Source of the DNA: Prevotella communis
GTDB taxonomy: Bacteria; Bacteroidota; Bacteroidia; Bacteroidales; Bacteroidaceae
Assembly: GCF_022024175.1 (NCBI RefSeq)
Contig: NZ_CP091794.1
Location: forward strand, 3,286,001 to 3,350,000
Direction: 5' to 3'
Length of the DNA stretch: 64,000 nucleotides
Position numbers and translations under genes: made by a program. The number at the start of each line of letters is the position of its first letter. The stretch's first letter is position 1. A model generated the notes under the pieces. That model was given only the letters and a program-made list of their open reading frames with translations, searched no databases and was not told the origin of the DNA. Positions 1 to 8,793 of this stretch are shown here, one piece after another.

Positions 1-117
1 TGGTGTAAAGTAATGATATCCAAATCCCCTGCCTTGATAGTAATCCATAGGTGATACACTCTCAGCAGAGGTGATATTGTCAATACTGTCTCTATGTATG
101 GGAATATAGTATTTCAT
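1..117 (-). CDS. Partial conserved Bacteroidales hypothetical protein (N-terminus only)
   Basis: An open frame starts at an ATG at 117 and runs off the left edge after 39 codons with no stop. It begins MKYYIPIHRDS and continues with SPMDYYQGRGFGYH. It lies 7 bases after the stop of the helicase gene on the same strand, so it is probably the third gene of the same operon. The opening (M-x-Y-Y-I-P, then a short S-P-x-x-Y-x-x-R-G-F-G motif) resembles a family of Bacteroidales hypothetical proteins that I remember but cannot name. Function unknown. Confidence 0.55.
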   Translation of the reverse strand, partial: MKYYIPIHRDSIDNITSAESVSPMDYYQGRGFGYHYFTP

Positions 118-124
118 TGTTACA

Positions 125-1171
125 TTATATTTCTTCAATCTTTTCTGTTGTTGAATAAAGACCGGAATCCACATGAGGGAATATGTCGGGATTCGGCTGT
201 CCGGTATAGCCAATATATAACCGTTCGTATGCTCTGGTTACTGAAACGAACAAGGCTTTTCGCTTGTCATCATCGTATGCAGTTTCACAGAAGGGAATGA
301 ATACATCGTTGAATTGCAGTCCCTTTGCACAATACCAAACAACAACCTTGGGTGTTGAAGCATGAAAATCCAACTCCATCTGATCACCATAGTTGCTGTT
401 CATTTTGAATTCAACATTCATACCATGCGAATTACAGTAATTGCGCACATATTCCACCGATAGTTTTTTATCCTTGTTCGGAGAACATAGTGCACGGTAT
501 TCCGTATTATACGGGACCAAGATGCCTACACGAGTTAAATTTTGTTCTTTCACAATCCTGATTATCTCATCCAACTGCTGGTCAAAGGTCGCTCCTGTTA
601 TCAAACGAGGTTTCACCCCGTTCCTCTCACAGTGTTTAACCAAGTTGTCAACTCCGCCAACCTTCTCAGCCAGAGCTGCGTTTTCACGAGTTAGGCGATA
701 GTTTTTATACAATATATGAGGTGTAACTCCAAGTTGATTCGCTGTTTCCTCTACACTTTGGGTTAATCTGCCTGCAAAATTCATGATGGTCTGTTCACTG
801 TCTCCGAAAAAGAAGCACTTATCACAACTAGCTATGAATTCTGTGATTCTATCATGTGTAAAATCCTGGCATTCATCTACGAACAAATAATCCACATGTC
901 GATGATCCCACTCTTCGCTGTATTGAACTTTATAGTCCTCAATGCCAAGTGCTTTTATGCCATCCTCAAAATAGCGTTTCAGCGACTTGGTAAATACAAC
1001 CAGACAAGCACTCTTATCCTGTGGTACCCTGGCCAATTTATGCAGTGCGATCAGTGATTTACCTGTGCCCGCCTTTCCTGCAACCACTTCATTATTATAG
1101 AACATGGTCTTAATGATTTCTCTCTGATAATCATCCAGTCGTCCATACTCAACGTAGAAATCCCCTTCCAT
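125..1171 (-). CDS. Compact superfamily 1 (UvrD/PcrA-like) DNA helicase or ATPase
   Basis: The 348-residue protein has a Walker A motif GKAGTGKS at residues 32-39, a Walker B/motif II DECQD near 99-103, and a UvrD-type C-terminal motif SVTRAYERLYIGYTG near residues 310-325. It is about half the length of a full UvrD and lacks the usual 1B/2B insertions, which is common for accessory or defence-associated SF1 proteins. It should be an ATP-driven nucleic-acid motor or sensor. Its ATG at 1171 lies 11 bases after the stop of the upstream methyltransferase-like gene, and a third gene starts 7 bases after its own stop, so the three form one operon. The family is clear; the biological role is inferred from context only. 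Confidence 0.8.
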   Translation of the reverse strand: MEGDFYVEYGRLDDYQREIIKTMFYNNEVVAGKAGTGKSLIALHKLARVPQDKSACLVVFTKSLKRYFEDGIKALGIEDYKVQYSEEWDHRHVDYLFVDECQDFTHDRITEFIASCDKCFFFGDSEQTIMNFAGRLTQSVEETANQLGVTPHILYKNYRLTRENAALAEKVGGVDNLVKHCERNGVKPRLITGATFDQQLDEIIRIVKEQNLTRVGILVPYNTEYRALCSPNKDKKLSVEYVRNYCNSHGMNVEFKMNSNYGDQMELDFHASTPKVVVWYCAKGLQFNDVFIPFCETAYDDDKRKALFVSVTRAYERLYIGYTGQPNPDIFPHVDSGLYSTTEKIEEI

Positions 1172-1182
1172 AATCTATTATT

Positions 1183-2154
1183 TTAGTTATTTATATCATA
1201 AGCATCTTTTACATCCCTACCTCTTGTCATAGGACATGGATCACTAGCCATATCCTTATTTCGTATATACGTCACTTTGCTATTAAACACTGGATAGAGA
1301 GTGTTTACAAACTCACGATGACCAACTACGCGATAGGTCACTTGGTCATTGGCAGTAAAACTACCATAGAATTTCTTATCCGTAAAACATTTATCACTTC
1401 GGCATCGACTATCGCAGAAATGGCAAGGTATCGGTAGCAGTGTGCCATAATCATTCTCTTTACAATAATCACTGATTCCCTTATTAAGATTCTTGGGTTG
1501 CCATTCGCCACAATATTCAGCCCTCACATCAAGCAAGGTCATAAGTCCTTCTGGTGCTAATAAAGGTGCCAAACGTTCCGCAAGCACTTTAAATCCATCC
1601 CTACCAAAAATTCCCATCTGCATCAATTCGTTGACAAACTTAAACGACAGTATTATGTCATATCCGTTCCCAAGATGAGATGTGTAGTGGTTAAAATCCT
1701 GCATCGACTTAATGGGCATGGGCACACAGCGAATTTTGATATTGAACCGTTTTTTAAGAGGCGACAATTCAAGGATGTCACTTAAATGATCTAATGCCAA
1801 GTTGTTACCATCAAATGCCACAACATCCAAATCTTGGATATTAGGAAGTATCATAGCAATAGCACATATAAGACCGGTCACGTCACCTCCTGTGCCACAC
1901 CCGAATGTGAGGATTCTGAGAGAGGTCTTACTGTCAAGCCTTTCTTTATATGGCTTGTATGAGAACAGATTCTGATGAATGCAAAATGATTCTGCATAGC
2001 TCCTTGGGAAATAGGTTCCAAGATAATCTATGTTTTTATCCACACCCGACTCGAGGTTAAGTTTAAACTCATTCGGATCTGGTCTTTCCTTTGCGCCAAG
2101 CTGTACAAATATATAATCGTATAGCCATTCTGGAAATACTTTGCATGTATTCAT
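1183..2154 (-). CDS. Class I SAM-methyltransferase-like protein with Cys-rich C-terminal motif
   Basis: The start is taken at the ATG at 2154; a TTG two codons upstream is less likely. The protein shows a SAM-binding motif I ILTFGCGTGGD, a following acidic strand (DLDVVAFDGNN) and a motif IV-like stretch YDIILSFKFVNELM. Near the C-terminus is a C-x2-C-x3-C-x4-C cluster (CHFCDSRCRSDKC), which could bind zinc or iron-sulfur. The substrate is unknown. It is the first gene of a tight operon with an SF1 helicase and a gene cut by the window edge. About 290 bases upstream of it (2155-2443) contain no convincing gene. Confidence 0.6.
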   Translation of the reverse strand: MNTCKVFPEWLYDYIFVQLGAKERPDPNEFKLNLESGVDKNIDYLGTYFPRSYAESFCIHQNLFSYKPYKERLDSKTSLRILTFGCGTGGDVTGLICAIAMILPNIQDLDVVAFDGNNLALDHLSDILELSPLKKRFNIKIRCVPMPIKSMQDFNHYTSHLGNGYDIILSFKFVNELMQMGIFGRDGFKVLAERLAPLLAPEGLMTLLDVRAEYCGEWQPKNLNKGISDYCKENDYGTLLPIPCHFCDSRCRSDKCFTDKKFYGSFTANDQVTYRVVGHREFVNTLYPVFNSKVTYIRNKDMASDPCPMTRGRDVKDAYDINN

Positions 2155-2443
2155 AGTCAACTCATTTTTTTATTTCGTCCCCGCCTCTAAAACCACAAAA
2201 GAGCAAAAAGCCCAAACCCCTTTTTATATTGATCACTCTTCATCATAACCCATCACAACTCTATAACCAATAACCTCTAACCCATAAGCTTTCCAGGTCT
2301 ATAACCTCTTACAAGTCTACACCTGTTTACGGTCGTTTACATTAATCGCAAGCCATTTTTCTTTATCTTGCTCTATAAGTAACACTGGAGGAAAACATAG
2401 ATACTCGTACCCACATGTCCTCTGATCCTTCCTCCTATCCCCT

Positions 2444-4258
2444 TTACTTCCTTTTATATTTTTGGTAAGGATGTTTAGGACTTTGAGGATACATACGTTC
2501 CAAAAGGCCTTCTTTTAACATAGAAGGAATAACGCTCGTAAGCAAATAATCCGGATTTCTACCAATAGTAGTTGCTATATGTTCAAGAGAAACCCATTCA
2601 TCACAAGCTCCCAATATAATTCTTCTCAGTTCATCCCTGCCCAATCTTCTTTTGGGTTTACTTCCTAGATTACTTCCTAGATTACTTCCTAGATTACTTC
2701 CTAGATTACTTCCTAGATTATCACTTACATCGGAAGTCTTACGAGTTTGTGGAATACGATATTTTGTACCTCGTCCATGACCCTCAGCCACTAGATAGCC
2801 TTTTCCACACATATCCTTTAGCAGATCATAAATATCCGCTTTATGGATATCCAGCGTATATCTTAGTCTTTCATTTGTCACATAACCTTCCGTATAAGCA
2901 AGAGCCAAGGTCTGTAAACAGTTATGCTCTATCCTTAGCACACTTTTTCCAAACGACTCTACAAGCCCTTCCTTTACATTCGCATCCAACAAAGAAAGCA
3001 TTGGCAAATACAGGTTCACCACATCAGGACGACAGGTTGTATTAACATACGGAGTACGCCAGTTTGCATCACTCCAACCTTTCAATATCTTATCTACACC
3101 ACTACCAGCCTTCTCAGCAGCACCGAGCATCATAAACATCTTCTGCAATGATTTGTTCCTGCATACGCTCTGGCCACCATGATAGTACTGAGCCTTCGTA
3201 ATAAGCATAGAACCTGGGTTCGAGAATATAAACATATTCTTCACATGCTTCACAATCAAATTAGCATTCACAGAAAAATCAGAGTGTACACAAAGATTAA
3301 TAAAAGCCTCACGTACTGCCACATGAGCAGTTGTCTCCTCTTTGCGCGTGTTTCCTTCTAACCGGAACGGATTAGGCAAGAAACTCTGTAGCCTTGGCAG
3401 CACCCTTCTGTAGTATTGGAAAAGGTTTGCCTCCCACGTCCCATCAGGATAGATTCTTGCCGACCACCTACCATCTGGGTCATTGTTAAGCCATTCTTGA
3501 TAATCTGGGAAGAAATCAGGAGCACAAGCATTGTCTGTGATAGAATCATACTTTCCAAACATCAACAGACCAGCCAGAGTAAAACCCTCTTCACCAGTTT
3601 CTCTGTCTTTACGGTATCCCCCAAGTTTCTCTAACAACGTCATATCATCCATAACCAACCATGGATGATTCGGTCTTGCAGTGGCAAATAACTGTCTGTA
3701 CTGCTGTATCGACTCTTTATCTATGTCGTCAAGACTATAATTTGATAATATTCTACTGTCTGCTGGTCTAGAGTCATTAGCATCTGCAAACATCCTCTGT
3801 ATCTCTTTCTCCGTACATTTGTAATCGCCCTCATAATTCCGTTTAAACGTACCATTATAAGGATTCGTCGTTCTAAATACAGGTTTCTGTTCTCTGCTAG
3901 CACAAGGGATATGAAAGAGCATGATGTTGAAACCGCTATACTTCACGACCTCTACATCATCATTCTTCAGCAGGTTACAGCTTACCGTCGATTTATTATT
4001 AACGTTACTCCAAAATTCTTTCTGGTATTTCTCTATCGTTTCGTCAGGAATAACATCCAGATAAAGTCCGTCAGTCTTTTCCTCCACACCAAATATGATG
4101 GTTCCCCCTTCTGTATTAGCAAATGCAGAATAAGTATCCCAGAAACTGCCAGGGAAACCACCTGAAGCATGTTTAAACTCTAAGTCTTCCGACTCCTTCT
4201 TTGTAAGGATGTCATTCAGAAACTCTCTTATTTTATTTTGATCTCTAAACTTTTGCAT
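2444..4258 (-). CDS. AlbA_2 (Schlafen-type) / GHKL-like ATP-binding regulator with C-terminal winged helices
   Basis: The ATG at 4258 is preferred to a GTG one codon upstream. The N-terminal ~130 residues carry the AlbA_2 signature (ESEDLEFKHA, then FANTEGGTIIFGVEE). A central region has an HATPase_c_4-like segment (VAVREAFINLCVHSDF, then IFSNPG and GSGVDKI). Two winged-helix-like segments follow, separated by a repeated NLGS linker. Members are found as transcriptional regulators and in defence islands. A good promoter lies at 4292-4323. The linker is encoded by five perfect 12-base repeats, so its length can change without a frameshift. The target is unknown. Confidence 0.75.
   Translation of the reverse strand: MQKFRDQNKIREFLNDILTKKESEDLEFKHASGGFPGSFWDTYSAFANTEGGTIIFGVEEKTDGLYLDVIPDETIEKYQKEFWSNVNNKSTVSCNLLKNDDVEVVKYSGFNIMLFHIPCASREQKPVFRTTNPYNGTFKRNYEGDYKCTEKEIQRMFADANDSRPADSRILSNYSLDDIDKESIQQYRQLFATARPNHPWLVMDDMTLLEKLGGYRKDRETGEEGFTLAGLLMFGKYDSITDNACAPDFFPDYQEWLNNDPDGRWSARIYPDGTWEANLFQYYRRVLPRLQSFLPNPFRLEGNTRKEETTAHVAVREAFINLCVHSDFSVNANLIVKHVKNMFIFSNPGSMLITKAQYYHGGQSVCRNKSLQKMFMMLGAAEKAGSGVDKILKGWSDANWRTPYVNTTCRPDVVNLYLPMLSLLDANVKEGLVESFGKSVLRIEHNCLQTLALAYTEGYVTNERLRYTLDIHKADIYDLLKDMCGKGYLVAEGHGRGTKYRIPQTRKTSDVSDNLGSNLGSNLGSNLGSNLGSKPKRRLGRDELRRIILGACDEWVSLEHIATTIGRNPDYLLTSVIPSMLKEGLLERMYPQSPKHPYQKYKRK
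2661..2720 (-). repeat. Five perfect tandem copies of a 12-bp unit (NLGS linker repeat)
   Basis: The plus-strand unit cttcctagatta repeats five times without error. On the coding strand each copy gives the residues N-L-G-S. The array lies between the two C-terminal winged-helix segments of the AlbA_2 protein. Confidence 0.95.
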
Positions 4259-4274
4259 CACTAGTGTCTAAATG

Positions 4275-4605
4275 CCAATTATTCCTCGGTGCAAATATAC
4301 GATTAAACGAGCAAAAAAACAAATACTATATATGATCTCTCGCCATTTGGCGACTCAATTAATGATTAATTAACGTTCCAATTAAATGGAAATTATATGT
4401 TGAAATAAAACTGTCTTGGTTCTCATCAAGGAATAAACTGTTTTTTCCTGTTTTTTCTTTCAGATGTTTGTAATAACGCAGTTATGTGCTATGTGTTATG
4501 ACTTTGATGTGAAAGCTCGCTTTCAAAGCCAAAAGCTTTACACTTAGCACACAGGCTCTGCAAGAGCTACAAACATATGAAAGGGTTATTCCTGTTTTTT
4601 TTCTC
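4275..4605. repeat. Promoter-plus-hairpin repeat element, copy A
   Basis: This non-coding stretch matches 9098-9463. Shared parts in order: the promoter block (ccaattattc, then ggtgcaaatatacgatt), a mini-hairpin of the type TCGCC-N4-GGCGA, the string attatatgtt, and a long imperfect hairpin at 4457-4584. The outer stem pairs CTTTCAGATG with CATATGAAAG. The middle stem pairs GTGCTATGTG with CACTTAGCAC-type sequence. The apical hairpin at 4511-4524 is GAAAG-CTCG-CTTTC. Stem sequences differ from copy B yet stay complementary, while the CTCG loop and the following AAAGCC are unchanged. Confidence 0.75.
4292..4323 (-). promoter_or_regulatory. Bacteroidetes-type promoter for the AlbA_2 gene
   Basis: Read on the minus strand there is TTTG (4320-4323), 20 bases, then TATATTTG (4292-4299). 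This fits the Bacteroidetes -33/-7 consensus. The -7 box ends about 34 bases before the ATG at 4258. The same promoter is present in copy B at 9114-9145. Confidence 0.75.
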
Positions 4606-4758
4606 CCCAAATATTTTGCTCGATTTTGAATCAATTTGTTGGATTTCTCACCGTAGGTGACTCCCATCAAATTTCCGGACCTTTAGGTCCTTCTAATTTT
4701 CGTGTTTAATTTTCTTGTAATTTTGAGCTCTGCGACCATAGTTCCGTTCCGCTCGGCT

Positions 4759-4800
4759 TTCTTGCGTCCCGCTGGTAGCAAGCGACCAGAGGTCGAGCGG
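4759..4800. repeat. REP-like palindrome a, with shared upstream block
   Basis: The string TTCTTGCGTCCC-N2-TGGTAGC is followed by AAGC-GACC-AGA-GGTC-GAGCGG. The same order occurs at 59340-59383 with a different stem. Four other sites in the window lack or keep only the palindrome. Confidence 0.6.
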
Positions 4801-4863
4801 CCGCTTGGCCAGTCCAAGAATCCGACCAATCCGTGTTCACCTTCAGCCCTCAGCCCTCAGCCT

Positions 4864-5415
4864 TCAGACCTCTCTCAGCAGTCCCACCGGCACATACGCT
4901 ATCGCCACACTCGCTATCCCTTCTATCTCCACGCACACCCTCTTACATCGTTTTATCCGCCTTATCACGCCAGTCACGCCCTCAAACGCACCACCCATGA
5001 TTTCCACGCGCTTACCCTCCTTTCCTACGATTGTCTCATCATCCAGCCACATCACGCTGTCATCCGTCTTCGAAGCCACCCGCATAAAGTTCTCCATCTG
5101 CCTGCCAGGCACCGTCATAATCGTATGCGCCTCATCAGCAGTATGGTCCATCATATACCTCAGCGGCTCCAGTATCTCGTTCTTCGCTTTCAGCTCACTT
5201 ATCCTCTCCTGACAAGAGTGAATAAAGATCAGGTTATTGATAGCAGGCACCAACACCCTCCGTGATTCCACCTCTCCCTGTTTCCGTGATTCCACTATCC
5301 GGTACGTCATCGGCACGAAACTCTCTATCCCAAGCCTGTCCAGCTCCGCTTTCACCTTCATTTCGCGTGCATACGTCACCCTCATTGGAAACCAAAGATT
5401 GGGGTCACCACACAT
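4864..5415 (-). CDS. upxY: UpxY-family NusG-like transcription antiterminator
   Basis: UpxY proteins are NusG paralogues that bind the 5' leader of a Bacteroidales capsule operon and let RNA polymerase read through the long transcript. The NGN domain runs from about residue 5 (LWFPMRVTYAREMKVKAEL) and a KOW-type segment is near the C-terminus (VEIMGGAFEGVTGVIRRI). I start at the ATG at 5415 because the family normally begins just before this W-F strand. The frame is open to 5499, but the extra 28 residues come from a CT-rich repeat and look accidental. Unusually it is not the first gene of a capsule operon: it is transcribed away from the left capsule locus, whose leader lies 5.4 kb off. Confidence 0.85.
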   Translation of the reverse strand: MCGDPNLWFPMRVTYAREMKVKAELDRLGIESFVPMTYRIVESRKQGEVESRRVLVPAINNLIFIHSCQERISELKAKNEILEPLRYMMDHTADEAHTIMTVPGRQMENFMRVASKTDDSVMWLDDETIVGKEGKRVEIMGGAFEGVTGVIRRIKRCKRVCVEIEGIASVAIAYVPVGLLREV

Positions 5416-5776
5416 TGTTGTGTCGCGCCCAATTCTCGCCTCAGCCCTCGGTTCTCCGCCCTCAGGCCTCAGCCTTCTCCCGTCTTCCGTCTCCATCATA
5501 TCACTCTGATTTTCAGGCGCTTTATGACTTTAACCACAGCCTCCTTACCTAGTCAGCTGCTTTCAACGCCACAAAAATACAAAATTTTTCCGAGTTTTCT
5601 TCAAACCAACCACTTTTTTTGTATAAAAACCTCCCTTCCCCATCATACATCAGCCATCACTTTCCGTATTTCCTTAGATCCGCATTTCCATAATTCCTGC
5701 GAAGCACGCCCTCAGCCATCAGCCATCCGACATCTTCCGTATTTCCGTGAATCCTTGGATTCCTGATTCCGTTGCT
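5416..5776. other. Non-coding spacer with CT-rich heptamer and nonamer repeats
   Basis: There is no convincing gene apart from the optional N-terminal extension of upxY. The stretch holds degenerate 7-base units (tcagccc, tcagcca) at about 5440-5480 and 5700-5730, and 9-base units of the ccgtatttc/ataattcct kind at 5660-5770. Similar units lie at 59705-59750. The upxY promoter is at 5572-5605. Confidence 0.6.
5572..5605 (-). promoter_or_regulatory. Probable promoter of upxY
   Basis: The minus strand reads TTTG (5602-5605), 22 bases, then TATTTTTG (5572-5579). The -7 box is a good Bacteroidetes match; the spacer is a little long. Transcription would start near 5565, upstream of both possible upxY starts. 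Confidence 0.5.
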
Positions 5777-5956
5777 TCAGCACGCCTCCACCCTCTCAGG
5801 CCTCATCTTCCCCGCATTCATCGCCTTCCTGTTCGTCTTCACCCAGTTCAGCATGTCATGCTCCTCAATCCGATGCCGCGACGGATTACGATGGTTGCTT
5901 TCTATAAAATCAACCACCTCATTATATCTTGTCAACCATCTCGTCTCTTGATCCAT
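5777..5956 (-). CDS. Very short helicase-associated (HA) domain-like protein
   Basis: This 59-codon frame runs from ATG at 5956 to TGA at 5777. The protein begins MDQETRWLTRYNEVVDFI and contains HRNPSRHRIEEHDMLNW and VKTNRKAMNAGKMRPERV. The spacing of R-Y-N-x-V-x-x-F-I, H-R-x-P-S and L-N-W is that of the helical HA domain repeated in large helicases and found as free-standing short proteins in Bacteroidales. It ends soon after the last helix, so it may be shortened at the C-terminus, where CT-rich repeats begin. Role unknown; it lies upstream of upxY and downstream of the nuclease-ATPase gene on the same strand. Confidence 0.6.
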   Translation of the reverse strand: MDQETRWLTRYNEVVDFIESNHRNPSRHRIEEHDMLNWVKTNRKAMNAGKMRPERVEAC

Positions 5957-6038
5957 AATCCGTTATTCATCAATTACGCATATTCTCAAGTGGTCATCAC
6001 TAAGCGTTTGTTTATCTGATATCAATACATCCAGACAT

Positions 6039-8558
6039 CTACCGATTCTCTGCAATGTTACTTAATCTATTGAGGTCATTTCCTAAACCACCCATTAACA
6101 TATTATCCACCAATTTTCCATATTTTGTCTGCAAAAGAGCATTATTTGATTTTCTCTCTATTGTTTCTAAATAATTAATGAAAGTTTGGACAACATTAAC
6201 CCTAACCTTCATATCCTTCTTACCATTACTCTTTTCAGGAATTGGGAACTTTTGAACTAGATTTTCATAGACATCTTTTTCAAATAAAGGCGTATCTTGC
6301 AATATTAGCTCAACATAATAAAACCTATTTATCAATTCTGTCACATAATAATGTCCCTTAGCTGTTATTGTTATTGAGAAAATTTCTTCTGGAAAATTAT
6401 TCCAGCTAATATCAGATAGTACTTTATCTGTCTCTATAAAATTATCCGTCAATAATGACTCCAGCTCTTTATTAATAACGTCTTCCCTATAGCCATAATC
6501 CAGGAATTCTTTTAGCAGATCGCCATAACTTATGAATTTATTTATATTGCCTTCAAAAGACAATTGTTCATCGAGTACTTTAAGTAGGTAGTATTTAATA
6601 AAATAATCAGAATTAGGACTTGATGGGTAGAGTATATTTTGTATCTTACTAGACTTATGATTATAATACAACTTATTTTCCAACGCAATTGTTTTTACGA
6701 ACTCATGAATAGGTATTGTAATGATATGATCACCTTTGTTGAACAATACTCTCAATACATATTCTGACACATCTGTATAACCCGATATCAGGAATGTTTT
6801 AAACAAGTTAAGTCCTTCTCTGATATTAGGGAAACTCATATGTCTTAAAAAATCCAATATGGGAGCATTTTTTGCACCAAATAACGAACTTTCTATTCCG
6901 GTGAAGAATTCCTCTATTTTATCTTCATTAAGCATATATTGTTTGTCTCCAACGGACCCTGTAAAAGAATGCGTTTTACTGAATTGAATATTTTTCACTA
7001 AATAGTTAAGTCTTTTCTGTAACACTTGTCCATAATCTGGTGCTGCAATATGATACGCATTACTTATGAAAGCATTAAAAGGAGGTCGATTTCTCCAGTT
7101 ATAATAATACCCTTCTCGTAATGAAATAATTACGCCAAATCTAGCCTGTGTATTCAATGAACATGCGTTCAAATATACTTGCTCTTGAATCTTGTCGCTT
7201 AATTGATCGGCATTATCAAAAATCACTACTATCCTTTTATGGATCTCTCTAGTAAGATACTTGTTAATCGCCATGAAATGATCTTGGCTATTACGCATTT
7301 TATCTTTAAAGAATGATGCTAATTCTTTTTGATACTCATCTTGATTGTTTTCAAAACTATATCTCCAAACTCCCTTCTTGTTTTGATTTATTTCTCTTAT
7401 ATAAATTCGTTCTAAGACCTCTAACGAGTTGATATTGAGTTGTGGATATTTATCGCAAAATTGAATAAGTAAATCATTATAGATATTCTCAAAATCAACA
7501 CAATCCGCTCCTGTATAGTATTTCATTAGGTTGACAAATAAATACGGATTGTCTTGCAGATTTTTTCCATCTGATTCATTTTTAAATAAAAAGTTTAAAA
7601 AAGTGGTCTTACCTGCTCCTCGAGAACCAATAATAATGATTGGTTTGGGTGTCTCAGAGTTTGATGATAAAGACGGGAAGCTTTCAATTTCATCTGTAAT
7701 CTGATTGCTTATACTATCAGAGTTAACAGCTTTTATCACTTCTTTTAATTTGGGCGGAGTGTCACGGAACAACCCTCTTAATTCTCTTTTGTTTTTTATC
7801 ACCTCTTTATTTTCGACATAACATTCTTTTATAAACTCGATATCATCATCCTCTTCATTGGAATTATAAATATCTCCAAATGCCTTGTCTATAAACGGTG
7901 CAAGTTTCGCCGAAAGGTCATTCCTTACAATTTCATTATCTTTATTCAAAATAGATGATAGTACTGTTTTTGAGAATGATATTTCCACGTCAAACAACTG
8001 TTTTATGCCACAATTCCTAATAACAGACTCTTTAGAAAGCGTATTCCAGAATTCAACATAATTATTAAGAATATCTTCAACTCCGTTATAAACTATACAG
8101 TTATTCTCTTTCCAAGGAATACCATTTGTATTAAAGAATTTGGCTATGATATATTGTTTTCCATTTGTAACTACACCAATATCACAACCACAATCATCTA
8201 AATAATGGCGAATTTGATCTATTACATCTTTATTGGAAGAATAAATCGAATTTAGCTTGCATTTTCTCTTGTTTTGGTTCGGCAGTATTAGGTCATTAAA
8301 CTGTTTTTTGGCTTCAACAATTAGGGAAAAACCAGCAATCGATATCTTATAGTCATAATAACCGCTGTCCACGTGACCTTCTCTTCTTATGTCTGCTTCA
8401 TCCCATCCTAGCACATTAATCAAAACTGTATCAATAAGCTTTGATCTTGTGTCAGACTCAGACATATTAATAGATTTGTATGTCTCGTAATTATTCACAA
8501 ATTCATCGAAACGTACTTTTGAATCATCGAATGATATTGTATTCATATTATTAACCAT
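6039..8558 (-). CDS. Large P-loop ATPase with N-terminal HsdR-like nuclease domain (defence candidate)
   Basis: This 839-residue protein has a restriction-nuclease-like N-terminal region: D69, then the E82-x-K84 pair in LIVEAKKQ, following the helix TRSKLIDTVLINVLGW typical of type I R-subunit N-termini. A Walker A motif GSRGAGKTT lies at about 311-319 and a Walker B IVVIFDN near 443-449, followed by a long helical C-terminal half. The fusion suggests a nuclease whose action is gated by an ATPase switch, as in several phage-defence proteins; this is inference. It probably shares the promoter at 9114-9145 with the two small genes upstream. An ATG four codons inside is an alternative start. Confidence 0.7.
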   Translation of the reverse strand: MVNNMNTISFDDSKVRFDEFVNNYETYKSINMSESDTRSKLIDTVLINVLGWDEADIRREGHVDSGYYDYKISIAGFSLIVEAKKQFNDLILPNQNKRKCKLNSIYSSNKDVIDQIRHYLDDCGCDIGVVTNGKQYIIAKFFNTNGIPWKENNCIVYNGVEDILNNYVEFWNTLSKESVIRNCGIKQLFDVEISFSKTVLSSILNKDNEIVRNDLSAKLAPFIDKAFGDIYNSNEEDDDIEFIKECYVENKEVIKNKRELRGLFRDTPPKLKEVIKAVNSDSISNQITDEIESFPSLSSNSETPKPIIIIGSRGAGKTTFLNFLFKNESDGKNLQDNPYLFVNLMKYYTGADCVDFENIYNDLLIQFCDKYPQLNINSLEVLERIYIREINQNKKGVWRYSFENNQDEYQKELASFFKDKMRNSQDHFMAINKYLTREIHKRIVVIFDNADQLSDKIQEQVYLNACSLNTQARFGVIISLREGYYYNWRNRPPFNAFISNAYHIAAPDYGQVLQKRLNYLVKNIQFSKTHSFTGSVGDKQYMLNEDKIEEFFTGIESSLFGAKNAPILDFLRHMSFPNIREGLNLFKTFLISGYTDVSEYVLRVLFNKGDHIITIPIHEFVKTIALENKLYYNHKSSKIQNILYPSSPNSDYFIKYYLLKVLDEQLSFEGNINKFISYGDLLKEFLDYGYREDVINKELESLLTDNFIETDKVLSDISWNNFPEEIFSITITAKGHYYVTELINRFYYVELILQDTPLFEKDVYENLVQKFPIPEKSNGKKDMKVRVNVVQTFINYLETIERKSNNALLQTKYGKLVDNMLMGGLGNDLNRLSNIAENR

Positions 8559-8563
8559 TATGA

Positions 8564-8722
8564 TTATCTACCTTCTATTTTGGCTCTCACCTTCAAACCA
8601 CAAAGAGGCACAGCCTCATAGCCATACCCCTTCAACAATCTCAATCCTTTCATCTCCATAAATCCCAGACTCCTTAGCTTCGTCAATCCGTTCTCAATAA
8701 TTATTTTCATAGGCCTAAACAT
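8564..8722 (-). CDS. Possible small basic protein upstream of the nuclease-ATPase
   Basis: A 52-codon frame from ATG at 8722 ends with TAA at 8564, five bases before the ATG of the nuclease-ATPase. The protein contains LTKLRSLGFMEMKGLRLLKGYGYEAVPLCGLKV in sequence order, rich in Lys, Gly and Leu. The tight spacing suggests translational linkage. I do not recognise it, and it could be a chance frame or a remnant. Confidence 0.3.
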   Translation of the reverse strand: MFRPMKIIIENGLTKLRSLGFMEMKGLRLLKGYGYEAVPLCGLKVRAKIEGR

Positions 8723-8793
8723 TTCACCTCTCGTAATACCCTACAACCAGGGGAGGTACATCTCCTGAGACCTTATCGGCAATAGTTTTGATA

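Noticed and set aside
4457..4584. tRNA or known small RNA
   Set aside because: No cloverleaf or anticodon arm; the shape is a single long hairpin with an apical CTCG loop.
4702..5265. Plus-strand frames opposite upxY
   Set aside because: Low-complexity Pro/His/Ser-rich translations opposite a recognisable gene.
5416..5499. N-terminal extension of upxY
   Set aside because: The extra residues come from CT-rich heptamer repeats, and the NGN domain starts right after the ATG at 5415.
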